In this document: positions 1 through 8,004 of the stretch, in pieces
How positions within the stretch are numbered: the stretch's first letter is position 1
Layout: every line of letters begins with the position of its first letter
Assembly: GCA_017431515.1 (NCBI GenBank)
Contig: JAFRKV010000038.1
Span: 186,001 to 250,000 of the forward strand
DNA length: 64,000 bases
From: Lachnospiraceae bacterium
GTDB taxonomy: Bacteria; Bacillota; Clostridia; Lachnospirales; Lachnospiraceae
Reading direction: 5' to 3'
Translations under genes and position numbers: made by a program
Notes under the pieces: generated by a model
What the model was told of the DNA's origin: nothing
Databases searched by the model: none
Seen by the model: the letters and a program-made list of their open reading frames with translations, nothing else

Positions 1-1770
1 CGCACGCCGATCAATGCAGTATTGGGAATGGACGAGGTGATCATCCGGGAAACCAGGGAAGAAAACACCCTTTCCTATGCCCGCGACATCCAGAGCGCAG
101 GACGGACTCTGCTTGCGCTGATTAATGATATTCTGGATTTCTCCAAAATCGAATCCGGAAAAATGGAGATCATTCCCACAGAATACGATGTGCGGGATAT
201 GGTGGAAGAGCTTGTGAATATGATCGGGTTCCGCGCCAGAGGAAAGGGGCTTAATCTGGAGGCGAAGGTCAGCCCGCGCCTGCCGCAGCATCTTTATGGG
301 GATGAACTTCGGATCCGCCAGATCATCACGAATATCCTGACAAACGCCGTGAAATATACGGAAAAAGGCTATGTCACGCTGGCGTTGGATTACGAGAAAC
401 TGGATAACAAGCATATCCTCCTCAAGGTGTCCGTCAAGGATACCGGAATCGGGATCAAGAGCGAGGATCTGGAAAAACTGTTCGCACCCTTTGAACGGAT
501 CGATGAGAAACGTAATCTCACCGTTGAGGGAACGGGGCTTGGCATGAGCATTGTGCGCAGCCTTCTTTTCCAGATGGGATCTTCTCTGGATGTGAAGAGT
601 ACCTACGGGCGCGGCTCGAATTTCTCCTTTGAACTGGTGCAGGAGGTTCTGGAGTGGAAAGAGATCGGCGATGTCGATATCATGTCCTCCGAACTGAAGC
701 CGCAGAAGAAATACCATGAGAGTTTCCACGCGCCGAATGCCAAGGTGCTGGTGGTGGATGATACCACGACGAACCACATGGTCATGAAAGGACTTCTGAA
801 AAACACCCGGGTCAAGATCGATACCGCAGACAGCGGCAGTGAAGCGCTTTATCTGATGAAGACCCATCATTATCATATGCTCTTTATCGATCACCGGATG
901 CCGGGGATGGATGGCGTCGAGGTTCTGGAGCATCTTCGGGAGATGCCGGATAACCCGAATTATGATACGCCGGCCATTGCGCTGACAGCGAATGTGGTTT
1001 CGGGGGCGAAGGAAATGTACCTGGAGCATGGCTTCTGGGATTACCTCAGCAAACCTGTGGATGGGGCCCGGCTGGAAGAAATGATGATTACATATCTCCC
1101 GCCGGAGCTGGTGGAATTCCCTATGGGAGATGATTTCGAGGAGCAGGAAGACACGGCGGTCCGTGGAGGAGATGCGGATGCTGAAGAAGAGGATATGTCG
1201 GACCTTCAGAAGCTTCAGGGCGTGAATCTTTCCGAAGCGTTGAAAAACTGCGGCGATGCGGAGACGCTGCGCGGCATCGTCAAAGAATTTCGCGCGGTAA
1301 TCCGGGAGAAAGCGGATAAGATTGAAAAACTCTTTGAAGAGCGCGATTATGAGAATTATACGATTGAAGTCCATGCATTAAAGAGTTCGGCGAGACTGAT
1401 CGGCGCCTTGGATCTTTCCGCACAGGCGGCGCATCTGGAAGCATGCGGAAATGATAAGAATGAGGCAGAGATCAGTGAAAAGACCTCTCCGCTGCTTTCC
1501 CTGTATCGCAGCTATATTGATAATCTGGCAGCCATATCCGAAGACGACGAGGAGGACGATGCCTCCAAGCCGTTCCTGGACAGCGAGGGATTCCTGTCGG
1601 CGCTTGACGATCTGAAGGAACTTTTGCTGGTTTATGACTATGATAATGCGGATCAGATCATGGAACAGTTAAAAAATTATCAAATACCGGATGAATATCG
1701 GGAAAAATATGATAGAATAAAAACGTTGATGGCAGAGGTGGATCGCGACCATCTGCTGGAAATACTCTGA
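1..1770 (+). CDS. Hybrid sensor histidine kinase, 5' end missing (HisKA end-HATPase-REC-Hpt)
   Basis: The reading frame is open from base 1 and starts with RTPINAVLG, the residues that follow the phosphorylated His in a HisKA box, so the sensor part and the His lie upstream of the window. Next come the N box (ILTNAVKYT), the G boxes (DTGIGI, GTGLGMSI), a receiver domain (VLVVDD; acceptor Asp in DHRMPGMDG; Lys in LSKPVDG) at about bases 739-1110, and an Hpt domain whose HALKSS His is codon 1372-1374. A helical tail of about 80 residues follows. The order kinase-REC-Hpt indicates a multistep phosphorelay. It is 14 bases upstream of the next gene and probably co-transcribed. The input signal cannot be seen. 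Confidence 0.93.
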   Translation, partial: RTPINAVLGMDEVIIRETREENTLSYARDIQSAGRTLLALINDILDFSKIESGKMEIIPTEYDVRDMVEELVNMIGFRARGKGLNLEAKVSPRLPQHLYGDELRIRQIITNILTNAVKYTEKGYVTLALDYEKLDNKHILLKVSVKDTGIGIKSEDLEKLFAPFERIDEKRNLTVEGTGLGMSIVRSLLFQMGSSLDVKSTYGRGSNFSFELVQEVLEWKEIGDVDIMSSELKPQKKYHESFHAPNAKVLVVDDTTTNHMVMKGLLKNTRVKIDTADSGSEALYLMKTHHYHMLFIDHRMPGMDGVEVLEHLREMPDNPNYDTPAIALTANVVSGAKEMYLEHGFWDYLSKPVDGARLEEMMITYLPPELVEFPMGDDFEEQEDTAVRGGDADAEEEDMSDLQKLQGVNLSEALKNCGDAETLRGIVKEFRAVIREKADKIEKLFEERDYENYTIEVHALKSSARLIGALDLSAQAAHLEACGNDKNEAEISEKTSPLLSLYRSYIDNLAAISEDDEEDDASKPFLDSEGFLSALDDLKELLLVYDYDNADQIMEQLKNYQIPDEYREKYDRIKTLMAEVDRDHLLEIL

Positions 1771-1784
1771 GACAGGGGGATCGG

Positions 1785-2570
1785 ATGGACAGACAAGTAC
1801 TTTTGATCGGCGATTTTAAAAGTTTTATGGTCAATGCGATTGAGTCGGATCTGGCAAAGGAAGGCTTCGACGTGTTGCATGTCCTGCCGGATGTGACTGC
1901 GATTGACCGGTTGGAAAAAAGGCCGGAGATTTATCTGATGTATCTGGACGGCGCAGCAGTCGACCGTGATCTCTGCGTATATCTCAATGACAGGATCGAT
2001 GAGGATGAGATCGATCTCTGCGTGATCGGGAAGTATGAGGAGCTGGATTCGTTCTACTCCCTGATCCCGGAAGAACGATTATCCCTTGTATGCAAGCGCC
2101 CAGTGAATATCAAGGAGCTGGGAGAGAAGCTTCAAAGCGTAATGGAGGCGGGAGAGCACCGTTCGGACAAAAAGCGGATCCTCGTGGTGGATGATGACGG
2201 AACGATGCTCCGCGCGATCAAATCCTGGCTTTCCGGGAAATACAAGGTGTTTATGGTAAACTCCGGGATGGCGGCGATCACGTTTCTGGCCAAAAATGAC
2301 GTGGATCTGATCCTGCTGGATTATGAAATGCCGGTGACGTCGGGACCGCAAGTGCTGGAGATGCTGAAAAGCGATGAGACCACCAGTGATATCCCGGTGA
2401 TGTTTCTGACCAACAAAAGCGACCGGAAGAGCATCATGAAGGTATTGTCGTTGAAACCGGCGAAGTATCTTCTGAAAACCATGAAGCCATTCGAACTGGT
2501 GGCGGCAATTGACGAGTTTTTTGACAAAGACAAGAACGTAGATGGTGGAATTCCACGACGAAGTGAGTAA
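1785..2570 (+). CDS. Two-receiver response regulator (degenerate REC-REC), no output domain
   Basis: A 261-residue protein. Residues about 1-125 have a receiver-like pattern (VLLIGDF, then LMYLDGAAV) but lack the paired acidic residues, so this is a probable pseudo-receiver. Residues about 130-250 form a complete receiver: ILVVDDDG, acceptor Asp in LLDYEMPVTSG, Thr in MFLTNKS and Lys in YLLKTMKP. No DNA-binding or enzymatic output domain is present. It follows the hybrid kinase by 14 bases and is the likely phosphoacceptor of its Hpt domain. The same pseudoREC-REC unit is the C-terminal half of the protein at 38424-40118, where it is fused to REC-Hpt. The stop is followed by the probable hydrogenase promoter. 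Confidence 0.85.
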   Translation: MDRQVLLIGDFKSFMVNAIESDLAKEGFDVLHVLPDVTAIDRLEKRPEIYLMYLDGAAVDRDLCVYLNDRIDEDEIDLCVIGKYEELDSFYSLIPEERLSLVCKRPVNIKELGEKLQSVMEAGEHRSDKKRILVVDDDGTMLRAIKSWLSGKYKVFMVNSGMAAITFLAKNDVDLILLDYEMPVTSGPQVLEMLKSDETTSDIPVMFLTNKSDRKSIMKVLSLKPAKYLLKTMKPFELVAAIDEFFDKDKNVDGGIPRRSE

Positions 2571-2600
2571 TTAAATTTTGATATAATATTTTAGAAGGGA
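2545..2600 (+). promoter_or_regulatory. Probable extended -10 promoter and palindrome before ech operon
   Basis: TATAAT lies at 2582-2587, preceded by TG one base upstream (extended -10). No good -35 box is seen at the proper spacing (2559-2564 reads CGAAGT). A perfect 12-base palindrome, GTGGAATTCCAC at 2545-2556, sits just upstream of the -35 position, inside the end of the preceding gene, where an activator could bind. GAAGGGAG at 2593-2600 is the ribosome site for the next gene. The regulatory role is inferred only. Confidence 0.45.
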
Positions 2601-2609
2601 GATTCCGGA

Positions 2610-4523
2610 ATGTTCGTTGTACCATTTCTGATCTGTTTTCCGTTTGTGGTATCCGTTCTGATGTTTTGCATCCGGGTAAACAAGATCCGTAATGCCATCG
2701 CTTATGTCAGCGCTGTGATCATTATGGTCGCTGTCGGCGTTCTGGCAGTGCAGTGGGGGCTTGGCGGAGGCAAGACAATCCTGCTGTATAAGCAGACGGA
2801 AGAAGCAGATATTGTGATTAGTGTGGCAGAGCTGGCGCTGATGTGCGCCGTGACCTTCCTCTGCTTCAAGTATAAGCGGTATTGGATCAGCCTCTTGATG
2901 ATTATACCGACGCTGCTTTTGGAGTGGCTGGAGTTTTTCGGGCCGGAGCTGGCGCCGGTCAATCATGTGAGGGTGGATCATCTGGCGGTTCTGATGTGCA
3001 TCATCATCGGCCTCATCGGAGGTCTCATTATCGTGTATGCCGTCGGCTATATGCACGGCTATCATCATCATCACCTGGAGTTTCAGGACCGGCGGTATTA
3101 TTTCTTTATGCTGCTGTTTGCATTCCTCGGCGCGATGTTCGGTTTTGTCCTGTCGGCAAGCCTGCTTTGGATTGATCTGTTCTGGGAGATCACCTCGATC
3201 TGTTCCTTCCTTTTGATCGGTTATACCAAGACAGACGAAGCGATCGAGAATTCCTTCCGCGCATTGTGGATGAACCTTCTCGGCGGCACGGCGCTGGCGG
3301 GCGGCATCCTCTATTTTGCGTTGACGCAGAAGGATGTGTCTTTGATTAATCTGGTGGAAAAAGGAGTCATGGGGAATGCTGCGACGGTGATCCCCATTGC
3401 GCTGATTGCCTTTGCGGCCTTGACAAAGTCCGCGCAGCTTCCGTTTTCGAAATGGCTCATGGGCGCCATGGTGGCGCCGACGCCTTCTTCCGCGCTGCTG
3501 CATTCGGCGACGATGGTCAAGGCCGGGATCTATATTCTCTTCCGACTATCGCCTGCCATGGCGGACACCCTGACGGGTTCCATGGTCACATTCATCGGCG
3601 GCTTCACCTTCTTCATGGCCTCCCTGATGGCCATGGCGCAAAGCGACGGGAAAAAGGTGCTTGCGCTCTCTACGGTCAGTAACCTCGGCCTGATGGTGGC
3701 CTGCGCCGGCGTGGGTCAGGCGGAGACGGTCTGGGCCGGCATCTTCCTGATGATCTTCCATGCCATCAGTAAATCCATGTTGTTCCAGGATATGGGTGCC
3801 ATTGAAAATTCCACCCACACCAGAGACATTGAGGATCTGAACGGTTTGATTTACCGGCTGCCCATGCTGGGGCGGATCATGTTCATCGGAATCGCAGGCA
3901 TGTATCTGGCGCCTTTCGGCATGCTGGTCAGCAAATGGGCGGCGCTCCGCGCTTCCGTCAACGAGCACAACATCATCCTGGCGCTGTTGATCTGTTTCGG
4001 TTCCGCCACCACGATGTTCTATTGGACAAAATGGTTAAATCGTCTTTTAAGTTCTACGACAGAGCCTAAGATTCGGGATATTACAAAGAAGAATGAGCAG
4101 ATTTCGTTGATCATTCACGCGATCCTGATGATTGCACTCTGTGTGCTGTTCCCGGTGCTTTCCACCACATACGTGGAGCCGCTTCTTCTGGAGACCTTCG
4201 GCTATGCCACCGCGGCGCTTCCGAGCACGCTGCTTTATGTCCTGATCGTGGTGATCATGGTGATCTTTGCGGTGCCGTTGATTGCGTACTCCACCACCAA
4301 GAATATTCCCGCCAATCAGAAGATTTCTTATATGAGCGGTGCGAACCGCGGCAACAACCGCGACTTTACGGATTCTCTCGGAGAGCCGAAGGAGTTGCAG
4401 CTTTCCAACTGGTATTTTAAGAATTATGTCGGACAGCGGAAACTGATGGAGCCCAGCAGCCTTCTGGCCGCCGCGGTGATCATCGTGATGCTGTCGATGA
4501 TTATAGGAGGTGCGTTGAGATGA
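2610..4523 (+). CDS. echA: Ech-type hydrogenase membrane subunit A (NuoL/antiporter-like)
   Basis: A 637-residue polytopic membrane protein of the proton-antiporter/NuoL-HyfB family, with about 14-16 hydrophobic segments. The conserved central region includes LFWEITSICSFLLIGY, KSAQLPFSKWLMGAM and HSATMVKAGIYILFRLSP, which carry the buried Lys, Glu and His expected for ion translocation. It is predicted to be the ion-pumping arm of the energy-converting hydrogenase encoded with echB-echF. The start is ATG at 2610, 9 bases after GAAGGGAG. The stop overlaps the echB start by 4 bases. Residues about 560-610 form a polar loop before the last membrane helix. The family assignment is firm. The translocated ion (H+ or Na+) cannot be told from sequence. 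Confidence 0.93.
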   Translation: MFVVPFLICFPFVVSVLMFCIRVNKIRNAIAYVSAVIIMVAVGVLAVQWGLGGGKTILLYKQTEEADIVISVAELALMCAVTFLCFKYKRYWISLLMIIPTLLLEWLEFFGPELAPVNHVRVDHLAVLMCIIIGLIGGLIIVYAVGYMHGYHHHHLEFQDRRYYFFMLLFAFLGAMFGFVLSASLLWIDLFWEITSICSFLLIGYTKTDEAIENSFRALWMNLLGGTALAGGILYFALTQKDVSLINLVEKGVMGNAATVIPIALIAFAALTKSAQLPFSKWLMGAMVAPTPSSALLHSATMVKAGIYILFRLSPAMADTLTGSMVTFIGGFTFFMASLMAMAQSDGKKVLALSTVSNLGLMVACAGVGQAETVWAGIFLMIFHAISKSMLFQDMGAIENSTHTRDIEDLNGLIYRLPMLGRIMFIGIAGMYLAPFGMLVSKWAALRASVNEHNIILALLICFGSATTMFYWTKWLNRLLSSTTEPKIRDITKKNEQISLIIHAILMIALCVLFPVLSTTYVEPLLLETFGYATAALPSTLLYVLIVVIMVIFAVPLIAYSTTKNIPANQKISYMSGANRGNNRDFTDSLGEPKELQLSNWYFKNYVGQRKLMEPSSLLAAAVIIVMLSMIIGGALR

Positions 4524-5389
4524 GCAGTGTGATTGCCATTGTATGTTTTCTCGTCCTGGCACCTTTCCTCGGTGGCTTTCTGGACGGACTGGATCGGAAG
4601 ATATCCGCAAGGATGCAGGGGAGGATCGGTCCCCCGGTGTTACAGCCGTTTTATGATGTACATAAGCTGATACACAAGCAGACGATTGTTGTCAATAAAG
4701 CCCAGACCTTTTTGATGCTGACCTATATGGCGGTGCAGCTTTTTGTGGGAGTGCTCTTTTTCGCGGGAAGCGATATCCTGATGTGCTTTTTCCTGCTTTC
4801 TACGGGCGCGACATTTCTGGTGTTTGCCGGATCGGTCACCCATTCGCCGCTGTCCACCCTGGGCACCAACAGAGAGCTTCTGCAGATGATGGCGTACGAG
4901 CCGGCTGTGTTGCTTGCCTGCCTGGGATTTTATCTGGCGCCCCCGGATCACACCTTTGTGGTATCCGAACTGATTCAGACGCCGGTAAGTGCGATTCTGT
5001 ATCTGCCCGGGTTCTTTGTGGCCTTTGTCTTTATTCTGACGATCAAGATGCGGAAAAGCCCCTTTGATCTGGCGACAGCGCATCATGCGCATCAGGAAGT
5101 CGTCAAGGGAATCACGACAGAGCTCGGTGCGAAGAATTTCGCGATCTACACCATTACGGAATGGTATGAGAAGGTTTTCCTGCTGGCTGTGGTGGCGCTT
5201 TTCGTCGTGAACGCAAACCCGTTGAGCTACATCGCAGCGGTTGTGGTCGCGCTGGCGGTCTGGTTTTTGGAGATTCTGATTGATAACACGTGTGCGCGTG
5301 TGAAATGGGATGTGCTCCTCAAGGTGACATGGGTCGTGACCCTGCTTGCGGCAGGCGTCAATATGCTGATCCTGATGCTGGTTTTCTGA
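4520..5389 (+). CDS. echB: Ech-type hydrogenase membrane subunit B (NuoH-like)
   Basis: A 289-residue integral membrane protein of the NuoH/HycD/EchB family. Recognisable blocks are GGFLDGLDRKISARMQGRIG near the N terminus (the NuoH interaction loop), the acidic stretch MMAYEPAVLL, and RKSPFDLATAHHAHQEVVKG, the conserved loop at the junction with the hydrophilic module. About eight hydrophobic segments are predicted. It anchors the peripheral arm (EchC-F) to the membrane. ATGA overlap with echA implies translational coupling. Length agrees with the family. Confidence 0.94.
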   Translation: MSSVIAIVCFLVLAPFLGGFLDGLDRKISARMQGRIGPPVLQPFYDVHKLIHKQTIVVNKAQTFLMLTYMAVQLFVGVLFFAGSDILMCFFLLSTGATFLVFAGSVTHSPLSTLGTNRELLQMMAYEPAVLLACLGFYLAPPDHTFVVSELIQTPVSAILYLPGFFVAFVFILTIKMRKSPFDLATAHHAHQEVVKGITTELGAKNFAIYTITEWYEKVFLLAVVALFVVNANPLSYIAAVVVALAVWFLEILIDNTCARVKWDVLLKVTWVVTLLAAGVNMLILMLVF

Positions 5390-5408
5390 GGATGTGAGGT
5401 GGTAAAGA

Positions 5409-5870
5409 ATGGCAAAAGTAAAAAAATCTCCGTGGGTGCTCCACTATGACGGCGCGAGCTGCAACGGATGTGATATCGAAGTACTGGCCTGCCTGACACC
5501 GGTTTATGATGCGGAACGATTCGGCATTGTGAATACCGGAGATCCGATGCAGGCGGATATTCTGCTCCTGACCGGCGGGATCAACGCGCAGTGTCAGGAA
5601 GTCGTTAAGCAGATCTACGAGCAGATGCCCCGTCCGAAGGTCGTGGTGGCGGTGGGCACCTGCGCCTGCACGGGCGGCGTGTTCAAGGAGGCGTACAACA
5701 TCCTTGGCGGCGCGGATACGACGGTTCCGGTGGATATTTATGTGCCGGGATGCGCGGCGCGGCCGCAGTCCATTATTGACGGCATTGTGAAAGCGGTTGC
5801 GCTCTTCCAGCAGCGCTCGGATGAGCATGACAAGGGTATCGTGAACGGCTCAAGGGAGGGGGAAAGCTAA
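5409..5870 (+). CDS. echC: Ech-type hydrogenase small subunit (NuoB-like)
   Basis: A 153-residue small subunit of group 4 [NiFe] hydrogenases. The four ligands of the proximal [4Fe-4S] cluster are visible: Cys18 and Cys21 (CNGC), Cys85 (VGTCACTGG) and Cys115 (VPGCAARPQ). It passes electrons between the EchF clusters and the NiFe site in EchE. It has no signal peptide, in keeping with a cytoplasmic peripheral arm. It starts 19 bases after echB with GAGGTGGTAAAG as ribosome site, and abuts echD. Confidence 0.95.
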   Translation: MAKVKKSPWVLHYDGASCNGCDIEVLACLTPVYDAERFGIVNTGDPMQADILLLTGGINAQCQEVVKQIYEQMPRPKVVVAVGTCACTGGVFKEAYNILGGADTTVPVDIYVPGCAARPQSIIDGIVKAVALFQQRSDEHDKGIVNGSREGES

Positions 5871-6248
5871 ATGGCGGAAGTAATCTGTCCCGAGAATATT
5901 TTAAAAGAAGTGGATGTCGACCGCATTCTGGATGAAAGCATGATCATGAAGAACAAGGGACTTCGGCTTTCCCAGGCGTGCGCGGCATATGTAAACGGTA
6001 AATACGAACTCTCCTATTCCTTTGCAGAGGAAGGAACTTATCAGCTGACGACGCTGCGGACGGTGATCGATCCGGAGACAGAGGTCAGCAGCATTACGGA
6101 GTTTTTCCCCTATGCATTCCTCTATGAGAACGAGATGCGGGAGTTGTTTGGTGTCAAGATTCAGATGACGAAGCCGGATTATCAGAACAAACTCTACCGG
6201 ATCCGTCAGGAGACGCCGTTTTTTAAGAAAGCGGAGGAGAATGCGTAA
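5871..6248 (+). CDS. echD: Ech-type hydrogenase subunit D (NuoC-like)
   Basis: A 125-residue homologue of the NuoC/30-kDa subunit family, short as usual for EchD. The C-terminal block FFPYAFLYENEMRELFGVKI matches the NuoC signature, in which an aromatic/Glu-rich segment precedes RELFG. It has a structural role next to the large subunit and carries no cofactor motifs. It starts one base after the echC stop, and its own stop overlaps the echE start. Confidence 0.9.
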   Translation: MAEVICPENILKEVDVDRILDESMIMKNKGLRLSQACAAYVNGKYELSYSFAEEGTYQLTTLRTVIDPETEVSSITEFFPYAFLYENEMRELFGVKIQMTKPDYQNKLYRIRQETPFFKKAEENA

Positions 6249-7327
6249 TGGGTAAACAGAGTATCATACCTTTCGGACCCCAGCATCCGGTGCTTCCGGA
6301 ACCGATCCATCTGGATCTCGTGATGGAGGATGAAAAGATTCTTGAGGCAGTGCCGTCCATCGGCTTTGTCCATCGCGGGCTGGAGAGTCTGGTGGAAAAA
6401 AAGGATTATCAGGAAATGGTCTATGTCATCGAGCGCACCTGCGGGATCTGCTCGTTTATGCACGGCATGGGCTATTGTGAAAGCATTGAGCATATCATGA
6501 ATGTGGAGGTACCGGCCAGAGGACGGTTTCTGCGGACGATCTGGTGCGAAATGAGCCGGATTCACAGCCACCTTCTGTGGCTCGGCCTTCTGGCAGACGC
6601 CTTCGGCTTTGAGAGCCTTTTCTATCAGTGCTGGCGGATGCGGGAAAAGATCCTGGATATGTTTGAAATGACCACAGGCGGCCGGGTGATCTTTTCTGTT
6701 AATAAGGTCGGCGGTGTCCTGAAAGACATGGACGAGGGACAGATCCGTCAGATCCTGGATACCATCGAGTGGATCGAGAAGGAACTGACGAAGATCAAAA
6801 AGACATTCCTCAACGATTATACCGTGGAGACGAGACTGCGGGGCGTGGGGGTGCTTACAAAGGAGCAGGCGCATGACCTCGGCGCGGTGGGTCCATTTGC
6901 ACGCGCGTCGGGTGTGGTGCTTGATATGCGTAAACGCGGCTACGCGGCATATCCGGAGCTTGATTTTGAACCTGTGACATCGGAGGATGGCGATTCCTGG
7001 GCGCGTTGCGAGGTTCGTATCAACGAGATCTTCCAGGCGATTGATCTGATCCGTCAGGCCGCAGCCAAGATTCCGGCAGGAGATCTTGCGGTAGAAGTGA
7101 AAGGGAACCCGGAAGGGGAGTTCTTTATGCGCGTGGAGCAGCCCCGCGGAGAAGCAGTCTATTTCAGCAAGGGAAACGGCACCAAGTTTTTGGATCGGAT
7201 GCGCGTGCGCACGCCTACCTTTGCCAACATTCCCGGCATGCTGCAGACACTGAAGGGCGCGGATTATGCGGATGTACCGATTCTGATCCTGACGATCGAT
7301 CCCTGCATCAGCTGTACGGAGAGATAG
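6248..7327 (+). CDS. echE: Ech-type [NiFe] hydrogenase large subunit (NuoD-like)
   Basis: A 359-residue catalytic subunit. The Ni ligands are visible as Cys65/Cys68 (RTCGICSFMHG) and Cys353/Cys356 in the terminal DPCISCTER. The protein ends exactly at the Arg after the second CxxC pair, so there is no C-terminal peptide for a maturation protease to remove. EchE and CooH relatives are known for this. Other matched blocks are FGPQHPVLPEP (N-terminal), SIGFVHRGLE and SRIHSHLLWLG. It catalyses H2 formation from, or oxidation to, protons with ferredoxin as partner. It overlaps echD by one base. A 62-base gap follows before echF. Confidence 0.96.
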   Translation: MGKQSIIPFGPQHPVLPEPIHLDLVMEDEKILEAVPSIGFVHRGLESLVEKKDYQEMVYVIERTCGICSFMHGMGYCESIEHIMNVEVPARGRFLRTIWCEMSRIHSHLLWLGLLADAFGFESLFYQCWRMREKILDMFEMTTGGRVIFSVNKVGGVLKDMDEGQIRQILDTIEWIEKELTKIKKTFLNDYTVETRLRGVGVLTKEQAHDLGAVGPFARASGVVLDMRKRGYAAYPELDFEPVTSEDGDSWARCEVRINEIFQAIDLIRQAAAKIPAGDLAVEVKGNPEGEFFMRVEQPRGEAVYFSKGNGTKFLDRMRVRTPTFANIPGMLQTLKGADYADVPILILTIDPCISCTER

Positions 7328-7389
7328 ACACTTGGCGAAGCAAGACGTAAGTCGCAGATGAGTCTGGTGTCATCGGAGGTAAAAAGAAG

Positions 7390-7989
7390 ATGTCAAATAT
7401 CATGAATTTTTCCGGCACGATTTTAAAGAATCTGTTTTCGAAGCCGGTGACCAAAAACTATCCCGCGGAGCCTGCCCAGTATCCGGAACGCAGCCGTGGT
7501 CATATTGAAAATGATTTCGATCAGTGCATCCTGTGCGGACTTTGTATGCGAAATTGCCCCACAGGCGCCATCGTGGTGGAAAAGAATGAGGGCAACTGGA
7601 GGATCAACCGCTTTGATTGTATCCAGTGCGGATACTGCACCTTGAAATGTCCGAAGAAGTGCCTCTCCATCGTGCCGGGCTATCAGGAACCGGGACCGGA
7701 GAAGTATGAGGAAGTGCAGCACAGGGATGTGCCGGCGCCGGCGCCCAAGCCGGCTGCGCAGGCAGCACCGGATGGCGGTGATGCAGCACAGCAGGCGGCA
7801 CCCTCGGGGGATGGATATCCGCAGGCGGATCTTTCCCAGTGCGTATTCTGTACGCTGTGCGCCAAGAAGTGCCCCCAATCCGCACTGACGGTGGATCGCG
7901 CGGAAAAGAAATGGGAATTGGCCAAAGACGATTGCATTCAGTGCGGTCTCTGCGCGCAGAACTGTCCCAAGAAGTGTATTTCGATGTAG
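7390..7989 (+). CDS. echF: Ech-type hydrogenase ferredoxin subunit with duplicated 2[4Fe-4S] domain
   Basis: A 199-residue protein with four CxxCxxCxxxCP motifs: Cys46/49/52/56, 77/80/83/87, 151/154/157/161 and 182/185/188/192. Residues about 99-145 are an Ala/Pro-rich linker (APAPKPAAQAAPDGG). The usual EchF/HycB-like subunit has one such domain (two clusters), so this looks like a tandem duplication giving four clusters. N-terminal residues 1-40 match the usual lead-in of this subunit. The role is electron entry from soluble ferredoxin to EchC. A ribosome site (GGAGGT) lies 7 bases ahead of the start. Confidence 0.92.
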   Translation: MSNIMNFSGTILKNLFSKPVTKNYPAEPAQYPERSRGHIENDFDQCILCGLCMRNCPTGAIVVEKNEGNWRINRFDCIQCGYCTLKCPKKCLSIVPGYQEPGPEKYEEVQHRDVPAPAPKPAAQAAPDGGDAAQQAAPSGDGYPQADLSQCVFCTLCAKKCPQSALTVDRAEKKWELAKDDCIQCGLCAQNCPKKCISM

Positions 7990-8004
7990 GTTGGTTGCTT
8001 TCTG

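Noticed and set aside
2571..3503. A 310-codon - strand frame opposite echA
   Set aside because: The product is rich in Arg, His and Gln with no family match, which is typical of an antisense shadow of a membrane protein gene.
7328..7389. Regulatory RNA between echE and echF
   Set aside because: Only a 5-pair long-range match and the echF ribosome site are visible; it is not enough to support an element.
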